NCBI RefSeq assembly: GCF_020524585.1 | Contig: NZ_JAIVLK010000003.1 | Coordinates: forward strand, 496,001-560,000 | Direction of reading: 5' to 3' | Origin: Celeribacter naphthalenivorans | GTDB lineage: Bacteria; Pseudomonadota; Alphaproteobacteria; Rhodobacterales; Rhodobacteraceae | DNA: 64,000 nucleotides | Shown: positions 45,230 through 53,499 of the stretch, piece by piece | Layout: every line of letters starts with the position of its first letter | How positions within the stretch are numbered: the first letter of the stretch is position 1 | Program-made: the position numbers and the translations under genes | Notes under the pieces: generated by a model | Seen by the model: only the letters and a program-made list of their open reading frames with translations | What the model was told of the DNA's origin: nothing | Database searches by the model: none

Positions 45230-45877
45230 ATGGGTCTTCGTATCAACGACATCGTTCCGAACTTTACCGCCATGACCGATCAGGGCGAGATCACCTTCCA
45301 CGACTGGATTGGCGACAGCTGGGCGATCCTGTTCTCCCACCCGAAAGATTTCACGCCGGTCTGCACCACCGAATTCGGTGCCGTGGCGCAGCTTGCCGAG
45401 GAATGGGAAAAGCGCGGCACGAAAGTGATCGGCGTCTCTGTGGATGGCGTCGAAGAGCACAAGAGCTGGAAAGGCGATATCGAGAGCTTTGCCGGCACCT
45501 CTGCGGGTTTCCCGATCATTGCCGATACGGATCTCGCAGTGTCCAAAGCCTTTGACATGCTGCCGTCAGAGGCCTACCTGCCCGATGGTCGCACGCCCGC
45601 TCACACCGCGACGGTGCGGTCGGTGTTCATCATTTCCCCGGACAAAAAACTGCAACTCACGATGACCTACCCGATGTCCGTGGGCCGTAACTTTGCCGAG
45701 GTGCTGCGCGCCCTTGATGGTCTGCAAAAAACCTATGGTGTGCCTCTCGCGACGCCTGCGAACTGGACCGTTGGCCAGGATGTAATCGCTGCTCTGTCTT
45801 TGACGGATGAACAGGCCGCCGAGAAATTCGGTGGTGTGGACATCAAGCTGCCGTACCTGCGTTTCGTGAAAGCTTAA
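45230..45877 (+). CDS. 1-Cys peroxiredoxin (Prx6 type)
   Basis: This 215-residue peroxidase reduces hydrogen peroxide and organic peroxides. The active site is SHPKDFTPVCTTEFG, with the peroxidatic Cys near residue 45. No resolving Cys is present, as expected for the 1-Cys class. The Prx6-type C-terminal extension is visible (SVGRNFAEVLRALDGLQ..., TPANWTVGQDVIAALSLTDEQA). ATG 45230 is chosen because AGGAG is six bases upstream; ATG 45224 would overlap the ribosome site. Confidence 0.95.
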   Translation: MGLRINDIVPNFTAMTDQGEITFHDWIGDSWAILFSHPKDFTPVCTTEFGAVAQLAEEWEKRGTKVIGVSVDGVEEHKSWKGDIESFAGTSAGFPIIADTDLAVSKAFDMLPSEAYLPDGRTPAHTATVRSVFIISPDKKLQLTMTYPMSVGRNFAEVLRALDGLQKTYGVPLATPANWTVGQDVIAALSLTDEQAAEKFGGVDIKLPYLRFVKA

Positions 45878-45905
45878 ACCTTTCGGTCAAAAGCCGTTAA
45901 AATCG

Positions 45906-45959
45906 CCCCTGTTCGCCTGTGCCGATCTTTCCTATGGTACGCGTGAACAGGGGTTTTTT
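45906..45959 (+). terminator. Terminator-like hairpin directly abutting the GT92-like start
   Basis: CCCCTGTTC (45906-45914) and GAACAGGGG (45945-45953) pair with a 30-base loop and are followed by TTTTTT and then the ATG at 45960. It probably ends peroxiredoxin transcription. Its 3' arm contains the only purine-rich sequence that could serve as ribosome site for the next gene. Confidence 0.7.
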
Positions 45960-46853
45960 ATGTTTTCAGCACTGCGCCGCACCAAATCTATCTCTCGTAT
46001 TGCGCTTGATCCGCCAAAGGCTTTGCCCGACCGCGAAGGCCTCGCGATTGTCCTGATCGTGCGCGATGAAGAGGCCCATATCGGCGAATGGGCACGGTTT
46101 CACCACAAGGCGGGCGTGCGCCATTTCTACGTTTACGACAACGGGTCGGTGGATGGCACGCTGGTGCAGATCGTGGCCGCTGTCGGCGTCCAGAATGTGA
46201 CCGTTATCCCCTGGTCCCAAAAGCTGCGCGACGGGACTTCGGGTGCAGAGATTCACAATCAAGTGCTGGCCTACGCCCATGCTGTGGCGAATTTCGGCGA
46301 TCAGGTCCGCTGGATGGCCTTTATCGACGTTGATGAATTTCTGGTGCCGAAATCGGGCGAGACGCTGATGGACTGTCTGGCGCATCTGGACGGCGAAGTG
46401 AACATTTCACTGCCTTGGCATATGTTCGGACGCAACGGGTTCGAGGACGCGCCGGAGGGCGGCATCGTCGCCAATTACACGCGCCGCCACCCGGACCCGA
46501 TGAGTCCTTTGAAGGGCATGTGCAATTTCAAGATGATCGTCGATCCGTGCCACGTCACCGCGATGAAAGTGCATTCCATCGAGACGGATGGGGCGACAGT
46601 GAGCGTGAATGACCGGGGCGAGAAAGCCTCTGCCCCGGATCGCAAAAAGCCGGGCTTCTATTCCGCCGATCACATCCAGCTCAATCACTATTACACCCGC
46701 TCGAATGCGGAGTTGATGGCCAAGATCACGCGCGGGTCCAACATGACCCAAGACGCAAACGACCACCTCCGCCGCGTGAGGCGCAAGGTCGATCAGATCG
46801 AGGCGGAAAGCGTCGAGGATCTGGCGGCGAAACGGTGGTTTGAGGGGGCCTGA
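45960..46853 (+). CDS. Glycosyltransferase family 2/92-like protein
   Basis: This 297-residue protein has a GT-A-like fold. It opens GLAIVLIVRDEEAHIGEWARFHHKAGVRHFYVYDNGSVDGT and has the metal-binding motif FIDVDEFLVP (about residues 119-128). Later blocks are WHMFGRNGFEDAP and DHIQLNHYYTRS, as in DUF23/GT92-type proteins. It probably adds a sugar to a surface polysaccharide; donor and acceptor are unknown. There is no signal peptide. It converges on another glycosyltransferase gene with only 9 bp between them. Confidence 0.82.
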   Translation: MFSALRRTKSISRIALDPPKALPDREGLAIVLIVRDEEAHIGEWARFHHKAGVRHFYVYDNGSVDGTLVQIVAAVGVQNVTVIPWSQKLRDGTSGAEIHNQVLAYAHAVANFGDQVRWMAFIDVDEFLVPKSGETLMDCLAHLDGEVNISLPWHMFGRNGFEDAPEGGIVANYTRRHPDPMSPLKGMCNFKMIVDPCHVTAMKVHSIETDGATVSVNDRGEKASAPDRKKPGFYSADHIQLNHYYTRSNAELMAKITRGSNMTQDANDHLRRVRRKVDQIEAESVEDLAAKRWFEGA

Positions 46854-46862
46854 GCGCCCCGC

Positions 46863-47852
46863 TCAGTGCCCGGTGGTCTGAACGTAATGCGTCGAGCGCG
46901 TGCCGATCGCGGCCCCCAGTTTTCCGGTATAGTTTCCAGCCCTTTTGGCCAGCCGTATAAACGATTTTTTGGGCGTAAATGGCAAAAGTATAGTGAGGAA
47001 GAGTATTTGTAGAGCTTTTCCGGGAAGTTTTAGAAAGATCTTGTACCGGCTGCTCGGCTTTTCATGAAGCCTGCGCTGGAAATTCGTATTGGCCTGGTCT
47101 CTGGTGCGACGGTATTGATAGATAAAGCTGAGACGCTGGGCGGGAACGGTTTCATAGGCAAAGGCATCCTTGACCCAACCGATGGCGAAGCCACGGTCTT
47201 TGACGTCTTGTTGGAAGCGCGTGTCCTCGCCACCTGAAAACCGCAGGCTCTCATCGAACCAAATGTTTTCATCGCGAAACAAACCTGTTTCTGCAATCCA
47301 GTTGTTCGTGGCGATGACCGCCCGGCCCGGGCTATTGAGCGTGGCGGTATCGGTCGTGCGTGTCTCGCGCTGCTCATAAGAGAAGCGCAGATTGTCATAC
47401 ATAAGTGATTGGAACGCTGTCAGATTTCCCTGACGGGGCGCAATGCGCAGAGGTGCCCCGAGCAACACCGCCTGGCTTTCGCGATACCCCGTGATGAGCG
47501 AGACAAGCCAATCCTGTGCGACGGTTTCATCGTCATCGACAAACACCAGAAGATCGTCGCCCCGTGCGATCGCCTCTTTTGCGGCGCGGTTGCGGCCAAA
47601 GGGGATGCCCGCCTCGGTTTCGAGGACATAGTCGAGCGGTGCGCCATTTGGCAGAACCGGCTGCGCGGCAATGAGGGGCTGGGTGTTTGGGTGCTCGTCG
47701 TTCTCCACGATCAAGCACCGGATATCGCAGTTTTCCGGCAGCTGCATCTGTCCCCAGGAGGCGATCAGCTCGGCGACCATTTTCGGTCGGCGGCGTGTCA
47801 GAGATGCGACGGTGAGGCGAAGATGTTGAGTTCGGCGATTGTGAGGCATCAT
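46863..47852 (-). CDS. Glycosyltransferase family 2 protein
   Basis: This 329-residue GT2 protein has the nucleotide-sugar region TVASLTRRRPKMVAELIASW and the DXD-type motif LLVFVDDDETVAQDWLVSLITGYRES. GGEDTRFQQDVKDRGF fits the acceptor/ED region. A hydrophobic stretch near the C-terminus (LQILFLTILLPF) may attach it to the membrane. The last 200 bp are noticeably more AT-rich than neighbours, hinting at transfer or relaxed selection. It is convergent with the GT92-like gene, the pair forming a small accessory sugar-transfer insert upstream of pnp. Confidence 0.85.
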   Translation of the reverse strand: MMPHNRRTQHLRLTVASLTRRRPKMVAELIASWGQMQLPENCDIRCLIVENDEHPNTQPLIAAQPVLPNGAPLDYVLETEAGIPFGRNRAAKEAIARGDDLLVFVDDDETVAQDWLVSLITGYRESQAVLLGAPLRIAPRQGNLTAFQSLMYDNLRFSYEQRETRTTDTATLNSPGRAVIATNNWIAETGLFRDENIWFDESLRFSGGEDTRFQQDVKDRGFAIGWVKDAFAYETVPAQRLSFIYQYRRTRDQANTNFQRRLHEKPSSRYKIFLKLPGKALQILFLTILLPFTPKKSFIRLAKRAGNYTGKLGAAIGTRSTHYVQTTGH

Positions 47853-47959
47853 TGTCTTCTAAAGCTTGGTCGGGTCTCAGACGCTCTAGCCTTTTTTTGG
47901 CCGGAGACAAAAGCGACCTCACGTCAACAGGGGCTCTTTCGGCGGGTTTCCCCCGTTTC

Positions 47960-47979
47960 CTTTGCTGCCACAAATACTC
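47960..47979 (-). repeat. Dispersed GAGTATTT element, copy 2
   Basis: On the minus strand it reads GAGTATTTGTGGCAGCAAAG, immediately after the pnp terminator T-run. It resembles copies at 33210-33242 and 59465-59486. Confidence 0.5.
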
Positions 47980-48004
47980 AAAAAGCCCCGCCAATGGCGG
48001 GGCT
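47979..48004 (-). terminator. Rho-independent terminator of pnp
   Basis: AGCCCCGCC and GGCGGGGCT form a perfect 9-bp stem with a 3-base loop. The minus strand continues TTTTT. Confidence 0.92.
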
Positions 48005-48031
48005 TCTCTATGTTTCGAAAAGAGGAGGCGA

Positions 48032-50164
48032 TTACTCGGCCTCTTCCTCTTTCTTGACCTCTTCGCCGGTCTCCTGATCGACCATCTTCATGCCAAGGCG
48101 CACCTTGCCACGGTCGTCGAAGCCCAGAAGTTTCACGTAAACTTCCTGACCTTCTTTCAGAACATCCGACGGGTGGTTCAGGCGACGGTTCTCGATCTGA
48201 GACACGTGCACCAGACCGTCACGCTTGCCAAAGAAGTTCACGAAAGCGCCGAAATCGACGAGTTTCACGACCTTGCCTTTGTAGACCATGCCTTCTTCCG
48301 GCTCGGCCACGATGGAGTAGATCATGTCGTAGGCTTTCTGAATCGCTTCACCATTGGCGGAGGCGATTTTGATGATGCCTTCGTCGTTGATGTCGACTTT
48401 CGCGCCAGAGGTTTCGACGATCTCGCGGATCACTTTACCGCCGGAGCCGATCACTTCACGGATCTTGTCGGTCGGGATCTGCATGGTCTCGATGCGCGGA
48501 GCATGGGCGGAGAATTCGCCAGCACCCGAAAGCGCTTTGTTCATCTCGCCAAGGATGTGCATGCGGCCCTCTTTGGCCTGAGCCAGAGCTTGCTTCATGA
48601 TCTCGGGCGTGATGCCAGCGACCTTGATGTCCATTTGCAGGGACGTGATGCCGTTCTCGGTGCCTGCGACTTTAAAGTCCATGTCGCCGAGGTGATCTTC
48701 GTCGCCCAGAATGTCGGTCAGGATCGCGAATTCGCCATCGTCTTCGAGCACGAGGCCCATGGCCACACCCGCGACAGCGGACTTGAGCGGCACACCAGCG
48801 TCCATCATCGACAGGGAGCCGCCACAGACGGAAGCCATCGAGGAGGAGCCGTTCGATTCGGTGATCTCGGAGACCACGCGGATCGTGTAGGGGAAGTCGG
48901 TGGCGGCGGGCAGAACGGCCTGAAGGGCGCGCCATGCCAGTTTGCCGTGACCGATTTCACGACGACCCGGGGAGCCGACACGACCGACTTCACCGACCGA
49001 ATACGGCGGGAAGTTGTAGTGCAGCAGGAAGTTGGAGCGGAAGTTGCCATGCAGCGCGTCGATGATCTGCTCATCGTCGCCGGTGCCGAGCGTGGTCACG
49101 ACGAGGCCCTGAGTTTCACCGCGGGTGAACAGAGCGGAGCCGTGAGTACGCGGCAGAAGACCGGTTTCGCAAACGATCGGACGCACCTGATCGAGGGCAC
49201 GGCCATCGATGCGCTTGCCTTCTTTCACGACAGTCGAGCGCAGCACGTTGGATTCGAGTTTCTTGAGCGCGGAACCGAGGTTCTCGTCTTCAAGCTGCTC
49301 TTCGGTGAGACCGGCTTTGATCGCTTCTTTGGCGGCAGCAACGGCGGCCACGCGCTCTTGCTTGTCGAGGATCGAATAGGCCTCTTTCATGGAGGCTTCG
49401 CCAGCGGCTTTCACCACGTTGTAGAGCTCGGAATAATCCGGAGCGGCGAAGTCGAACGGCTCTTTCGCGGACTCTTCGGCCAGATCGATGATCAGGTCGA
49501 TGACCGGCTGGATTTGCTCATGCGCAAAGGTCACAGCGCCGAGCATTTCGTCCTCGGACAGCTCGTAAGCCTCGGATTCCACCATCATAACGGCGTCTTT
49601 GGTGCCGGCGACAACGAGATCCAGACGCTGGTCCGGGTTGTTGCGCAGCTGGTCCATGTCGTCCACGGTCGGGTTCAGGATGTATTCGCCATCCTCGAAG
49701 CCCACGCGGGCGCCAGCGATCGGACCCATGAAGGGCGCGCCGGAAATGGTCAGGGCCGCAGAAGCCGCGATCATCGCGACGATGTCCGGGTCGTTGACCA
49801 GATCGTGCGACAGAACAGTACACATCACCAGAACTTCGTTTTTGAAGCCGGGGACGAAGAGCGGGCGGATCGGACGGTCGATCAGACGCGCGGTGAGCGT
49901 CTCTTTTTCCGTCGGACGGGCCTCGCGTTTGAAGAAGCCACCCGGAATTTTACCGGCGGCGTAGTATTTCTCTTGGTAGTGCACGGTCAGCGGAAAGAAA
50001 TCCTGCCCCGGCTTTTGTTGCTTGGCGAAGGTGACGTTGGCCATCACGGAGGTTTCACCAAGGGTGGCGATGACGGTGCCATCGGCCTGACGGGCAACCT
50101 TGCCCGTTTCCAGCGTGAGGGTTTCTTCGCCCCACTGGATCGATTTTTTCACTTCGTTGAACAT
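48032..50164 (-). CDS. pnp: Polynucleotide phosphorylase
   Basis: PNPase degrades RNA 3' to 5' phosphorolytically. The 710-residue protein has two RNase PH-like domains ([27 protein letters not shown]; later [22 protein letters not shown]). The phosphate-binding and catalytic stretch is [25 protein letters not shown] domain follows ([19 protein letters not shown]), then an S1 domain ([35 protein letters not shown], cut here into its natural strands). The acidic tail ends [14 protein letters not shown] 50164 is preceded by AGGA. A strongly structured leader lies upstream. In this window it is separated from rpsO by four accessory genes. Confidence 0.97.
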   Translation of the reverse strand: MFNEVKKSIQWGEETLTLETGKVARQADGTVIATLGETSVMANVTFAKQQKPGQDFFPLTVHYQEKYYAAGKIPGGFFKREARPTEKETLTARLIDRPIRPLFVPGFKNEVLVMCTVLSHDLVNDPDIVAMIAASAALTISGAPFMGPIAGARVGFEDGEYILNPTVDDMDQLRNNPDQRLDLVVAGTKDAVMMVESEAYELSEDEMLGAVTFAHEQIQPVIDLIIDLAEESAKEPFDFAAPDYSELYNVVKAAGEASMKEAYSILDKQERVAAVAAAKEAIKAGLTEEQLEDENLGSALKKLESNVLRSTVVKEGKRIDGRALDQVRPIVCETGLLPRTHGSALFTRGETQGLVVTTLGTGDDEQIIDALHGNFRSNFLLHYNFPPYSVGEVGRVGSPGRREIGHGKLAWRALQAVLPAATDFPYTIRVVSEITESNGSSSMASVCGGSLSMMDAGVPLKSAVAGVAMGLVLEDDGEFAILTDILGDEDHLGDMDFKVAGTENGITSLQMDIKVAGITPEIMKQALAQAKEGRMHILGEMNKALSGAGEFSAHAPRIETMQIPTDKIREVIGSGGKVIREIVETSGAKVDINDEGIIKIASANGEAIQKAYDMIYSIVAEPEEGMVYKGKVVKLVDFGAFVNFFGKRDGLVHVSQIENRRLNHPSDVLKEGQEVYVKLLGFDDRGKVRLGMKMVDQETGEEVKKEEEAE

Positions 50165-50180
50165 TCAGCGTATCCTGTTT

Positions 50181-50238
50181 GGGAGCCCTCGCGAGCCCTC
50201 TCGCGTCTCCCGTTTTGCGTGGCGGCCCCATTGCCGCC
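50181..50238 (-). promoter_or_regulatory. Double-hairpin leader of pnp
   Basis: Hairpin 1 (50181-50211) has inner stem CGCGAG/CTCGCG (50190-50195 with 50200-50205) inside outer stem GGGAG/CTCCC. Hairpin 2 (50221-50238) is GGCGGC-CCCATT-GCCGCC. Hairpin 1 ends 16 nt before the pnp start. In E. coli the pnp leader stem is the RNase III/PNPase autoregulatory site; a similar role is inferred here. Confidence 0.5.
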
Positions 50239-50355
50239 GACCCCATATCTTACTTTCACAACGCCGGGGTCTTTTGCGTTACGTCTCAGATGGGGCCCGC
50301 ATACAGGAAAATGCGCTCTGCGCCAAGTCGCGAGTTTTGGGGAGGCGTAAATGAA

Positions 50356-50379
50356 ACGGGCGACCCGAAGGCCGCCCGT
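50356..50379 (-). terminator. Probable terminator of putP
   Basis: ACGGGCG (50356-50362) and CGCCCGT (50373-50379) pair around a 10-base loop. The minus-strand tail is TTCATTT, a weak U-tract. Confidence 0.55.
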
Positions 50380-50404
50380 ATGGTGTGGTCTCGATGTGCC
50401 GGGG

Positions 50405-51880
50405 TCACTCCGCGGGCGTTTCGATCGCGCGGAATTCGCCTTTGTCTTTCGTCAGGAGGCTGATGACGACAATCGCGATGGCGGAGGCGACGAAACTGGG
50501 GATGATCTCGTAGAGGCCTTGCCCCATGAAGCTTTTGTTCAGCCCGGTGGAAATCCAAAGCGCCACGGTGCCAGCCCCCACAACGAGACCCGCCACGGCG
50601 CCTGCGCCGGTCATGCGTTTCCACGTCAGGGAAAAGATCATCAGCGGCCCAAAAGCGGCGCCGAACCCGGCCCAGGCGTTGGACACGAGGCCAAGCACGG
50701 AGCTGTCCTGATTGGAGGCGATGAGGATCGCGACGAGGCCGACGAGTGCCACGCTGATCCGGCCCACATTGACCAGTTCCTGATCCGAGGCTTCGCGACG
50801 GAAGAAGACTTTGTAGAAGTCTTCGGTCAGCGAGGACGATGACACCAGAAGCTGCGAAGACACGGTGGACATGATCGCGGCCAGAAGGGCGGCGAAGAGG
50901 AAGCCGGTGACCAGCGGGTGGAACAGCAATTCGGAGAGCACGATGAAGATCGTTTCCGGGTCTTCAAGCGTCAGACCATTGCGCTCCATATAGGTGCGAC
51001 CGAAGACGCCGACGCCGATGGCGCCCACCAGCGAGATCGCCATCCAGAGCATCGCGATATTGCGGGCCACGGGCACTTCTTTGACGGAGCGCACGGCCAT
51101 AAAGCGCACGATGATATGCGGCTGGCCGAAATAGCCCAGACCCCAGGCGACCGTAGACAGGAAGGTCAACAGCGTCAGCCCGTGGGTCATCGACAGGTAG
51201 TTCGGGTCCACCTCGGTCGCGAGACGTTCGGCGGCCTGTTCGACGCCATTGCCCTGACCTGTGGTGAGGATCACGATCGGCATGATGATCAAAGCGAACA
51301 TCATGATACAGCCCTGCACGAAGTCGGTGAGCGACACGGCCAAAAAGCCGCCAAACACCGTGTAGACCAGAACCACACCCAGAGTGAGGATCACGCCGGT
51401 CATGTAGGCGCCATCAAAGGCCGAGGCGAAAAGCTTGCCGCCGCCGACGAGGCCCGAAGCGGTGTAGACCGCGAAGAAAAGCACGATGATCACCGCCGAA
51501 ACGACACGCAGCGTGGTGGCGGCGGTCGGAAAGCGGTTCGAGAGGAATTCCGGGATGGTCAGACTGTTGTCATAGCGTTTGGTCTGTTCACGCAGGCGGG
51601 GCGCGACGACGATCCAGTTGATGAACGCCCCGACGAACAGGCCGATGCCGATCCAGGCCTCGATCAGGCCGGAGGCATAAAGCGCGCCGGGCAGGCCGAG
51701 CAAAAGCCAACCGCTCATGTCGGAGGCGCCGGCGGACAGGGCCGCGACAGCCGGATGCAGGTTGCGCCCGCCGAGGACATAGCCTTCGGCCGTATCTGTG
51801 GACTTGCGCCATGCGTAAAAGCCGATGGCGAGCATCAGCACGAAATAGAGGATCAGACTGATCCAAACTCCCAATTCCAT
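50405..51880 (-). CDS. putP: Sodium/proline symporter
   Basis: This 491-residue SSS-family transporter has about 13 membrane segments. Family features include WISLILYFVLMLAIGFYAWRKS, the GASDMSGWLLLGLPGALYASG segment of the Na/substrate site, and VYTVFGGFLAVSLTDFVQGCIM. It also has GLGYFGQPHIIVRFMA and SSQLLVSSSSLTEDFY. All fit PutP, which imports proline as nutrient or osmoprotectant. ATG 51880 (MELGVWISL) has GAAGAG upstream. No putA lies nearby. It is one of four accessory genes separating pnp from rpsO. Confidence 0.92.
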   Translation of the reverse strand: MELGVWISLILYFVLMLAIGFYAWRKSTDTAEGYVLGGRNLHPAVAALSAGASDMSGWLLLGLPGALYASGLIEAWIGIGLFVGAFINWIVVAPRLREQTKRYDNSLTIPEFLSNRFPTAATTLRVVSAVIIVLFFAVYTASGLVGGGKLFASAFDGAYMTGVILTLGVVLVYTVFGGFLAVSLTDFVQGCIMMFALIIMPIVILTTGQGNGVEQAAERLATEVDPNYLSMTHGLTLLTFLSTVAWGLGYFGQPHIIVRFMAVRSVKEVPVARNIAMLWMAISLVGAIGVGVFGRTYMERNGLTLEDPETIFIVLSELLFHPLVTGFLFAALLAAIMSTVSSQLLVSSSSLTEDFYKVFFRREASDQELVNVGRISVALVGLVAILIASNQDSSVLGLVSNAWAGFGAAFGPLMIFSLTWKRMTGAGAVAGLVVGAGTVALWISTGLNKSFMGQGLYEIIPSFVASAIAIVVISLLTKDKGEFRAIETPAE

Positions 51881-52156
51881 AACTCTTCCCCTTGTTGGAA
51901 TTCTCAGGGGAAACATGCAGATGTCTAATCTCGAAACAAGAAAAGACTAGCAATTCAATGAAATAAGGACGTTCGATCATTTTTTGGTAATTTTTATGCG
52001 TGATGATCGCAGACGAAGGAAGAACATTGGGACATTTGATCATGCCGCATTCGGTTGTGTTTTTGGTTTTCAACTTGCGGAGGCTTGTGGCAAAGTGCCG
52101 GGACGTCTGGGTGGGCCGACGAATCTTTGTGATGCCAAGGGCAGAGTGCGCCATTC
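51881..52156. other. Divergent intergenic region putP / SGNH hydrolase
   Basis: This 276-bp gap is AT-rich near putP. It contains a GATCAT...ATGATC inverted repeat around a T-rich stretch. It should hold both divergent promoters. No convincing gene, RNA or defined operator is seen. Confidence 0.4.
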
Positions 52157-52924
52157 ATGTTCTATGACCGACTGAGACGTTCCCCGACCGTAAATCCGAT
52201 CCTTGCCTTTATGGCATGCCTTGGTCTGTTGATCTCAGTGGGCCTGTCTGCTGATGCCGCTGGCAATGAGATCGCCGCCAGAGCCGCGCCGCAAAGCCAA
52301 CCGGCGCCACTGCGCAACGCGCGGATTTTGGCGCTTGGGGATTCGATGATCGCCTGGCATTCCGTTTCGAAAAATTCCATTGCCGATGCGCTGGCCGAAA
52401 GCCTTGGCGAACCGGTCGAAAACCGCGCCATTGGTGGCGCGCGCGTCATCTATGGTCTGCCGGTCACCGGCGCGATGGGGATGAAAATCTCCAAACAATA
52501 TCGCGGCGACGATGTGGATTGGGTGGTGATCAACGGTGGTGGCAACGATCTCTGGCTGGGCTGTGGCTGTGGCGCCTGTGATCGCAAGATGGCGCGGATG
52601 ATTTCGCTGGGCGGCAAAACGGGGGAAATCCCCAAGCTGGTGCAAAGCATTCGCAAAACCGGCGCGCGGATTATCTATCTCGGCTATTTGCGCTCGCCGG
52701 GGGTCGATTCTGTGATCGATGCCTGTGGGGCGCTGGGGGACGAATTCGAAACCCGGTTGTCGCGCATGGCGGCGGAGATCGAGGGGGTGTATTTCCTCGA
52801 TGTCTCGGATCTCGTGCCCTCTGGGGACCGGTCATTTCACGGGGTGGATATGATCCACCCCTCGCGCAAGGCCTCCCGGATCATCGGGCAAAAATTGGCG
52901 CATATCATTCAGGCTTACGACTGA
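52157..52924 (+). CDS. Exported SGNH/GDSL-type hydrolase
   Basis: This 255-residue protein has an N-terminal signal or anchor (NPILAFMACLGLLISVGLSADA). It carries the SGNH blocks: ILALGDSMIAWHSV (nucleophile Ser in block I), the Gly in NRAIGGARV (block II), NGGGNDLWLGCG (block III) and VDMIHPSRKA (block V with Asp and His). It is expected to remove acyl groups from a periplasmic ester substrate, not identified here. A Cys-rich stretch (GCGCGACDRK) inserted after block III is unusual. Its 3' end overlaps the convergent hypothetical gene by 10 bp. Confidence 0.85.
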   Translation: MFYDRLRRSPTVNPILAFMACLGLLISVGLSADAAGNEIAARAAPQSQPAPLRNARILALGDSMIAWHSVSKNSIADALAESLGEPVENRAIGGARVIYGLPVTGAMGMKISKQYRGDDVDWVVINGGGNDLWLGCGCGACDRKMARMISLGGKTGEIPKLVQSIRKTGARIIYLGYLRSPGVDSVIDACGALGDEFETRLSRMAAEIEGVYFLDVSDLVPSGDRSFHGVDMIHPSRKASRIIGQKLAHIIQAYD

Positions 52925-53295
52925 TCTTTCGGGATTTGGTTCAGAAACAGCTTGAGCGCGCCGATCTCTTGCGGCCAGCTCAGCGTTTCAAAGGGCGGTA
53001 TGGCCTGTGCCGGGCTTGCGCCCCAGATCACGATGCGCGCCCCGCGTTGTTCGAGCCTGTGCCCCAGTGAACCCGCGTTGACCTCTGCGGCAGGCAGGGC
53101 GAGGAAGGCGGCGGTCACCTCGGCGAGCTTTGTGATTTCCTTGAGCGCCTCGCCGGGCGTTGTCGCCCAGATGATCAGGGCTTCAGGCATGATGCTCAAC
53201 AGCGCCAGGCGCAAGCTTTCCCCCAGGTTCCATTCGTCACACAGGATCAAAAAAACCGCACTGGGCGGCGAGGGAGGGGCATTTTTGCCGAACAT
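52915..53295 (-). CDS. Hypothetical protein, receiver-like fold
   Basis: This 126-residue soluble protein has an alternating beta/alpha pattern (AVFLILCDEWNLGESLRLALLSIMPEALIIWA, then VTAAFLALPAAE, then ARIVIWGASP). It resembles a degenerate response-regulator receiver without a clear phospho-acceptor set. Function unknown. It is divergent from the Fnr-like gene across a 204-bp region full of inverted repeats, so the two may be linked in regulation. Confidence 0.6.
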   Translation of the reverse strand: MFGKNAPPSPPSAVFLILCDEWNLGESLRLALLSIMPEALIIWATTPGEALKEITKLAEVTAAFLALPAAEVNAGSLGHRLEQRGARIVIWGASPAQAIPPFETLSWPQEIGALKLFLNQIPKDQS

Positions 53296-53330
53296 GTCAG
53301 AAAGGTCCGTATCAGGAAATTAAAGCGTTT

Positions 53331-53440
53331 CGACTTTAACTTGAGTTATCACATAAAGTCGCAACGCCCGCTCTGCTTCGACGTTGCACTGCGTGTCTGC
53401 TCAAACCCGAGAACAGCTTTAAGCAGACACGCTTTATTCC
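53331..53440 (+). ncRNA. Candidate structured small RNA (three hairpins)
   Basis: Three consecutive perfect inverted repeats lie in noncoding DNA. They are CGACTTTA/TAAAGTCG (53331-53338 with 53354-53361), GCAACG/CGTTGC (53361-53366 with 53382-53387), and GCGTGTCTGCT/AGCAGACACGC (53391-53401 with 53422-53432). The last is followed by TTTATT, a weak terminator-like tail on the plus strand. No protein frame fits, and no known RNA family is recognised. It could instead be a set of operators for the flanking divergent genes. Confidence 0.4.
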
Positions 53441-53460
53441 CCAGAATGAACCAAATGGCG

Positions 53461-53499
53461 TCTTCGCGAATTAAACTATGACATAGTGGAGTGCGAAGA
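53461..53499 (+). promoter_or_regulatory. Nested dyad covering the ribosome site of the Fnr-like gene
   Basis: Inner palindrome ACTATG-A-CATAGT (53475-53487) lies inside outer repeat TCTTCGC (53461-53467) / GCGAAGA (53493-53499), both centred near 53480-53481. The likely Shine-Dalgarno GGAG (53488-53491) is between the right arms, and ATG follows at 53500. It could be an operator for autoregulation or an mRNA hairpin controlling translation. Confidence 0.5.

Noticed and set aside
47001-47010. GAGTATTTGT within the GT2 gene, like the dispersed element
   Set aside because: It is inside coding sequence and without the following GGC/AAGA part; likely chance.
51984-52175. Short ORF (63 aa) in the putP/SGNH intergenic region
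   Set aside because: Lacks family-like composition, has no good ribosome site and overlaps the start of the SGNH gene in another frame.
53341-53352. TTGAGTTATCAC as a possible FNR box
   Set aside because: The gap between TTGA and TCA-like halves is four bases rather than six and the right half is TCAC, so it does not fit TTGAT-N4-ATCAA.
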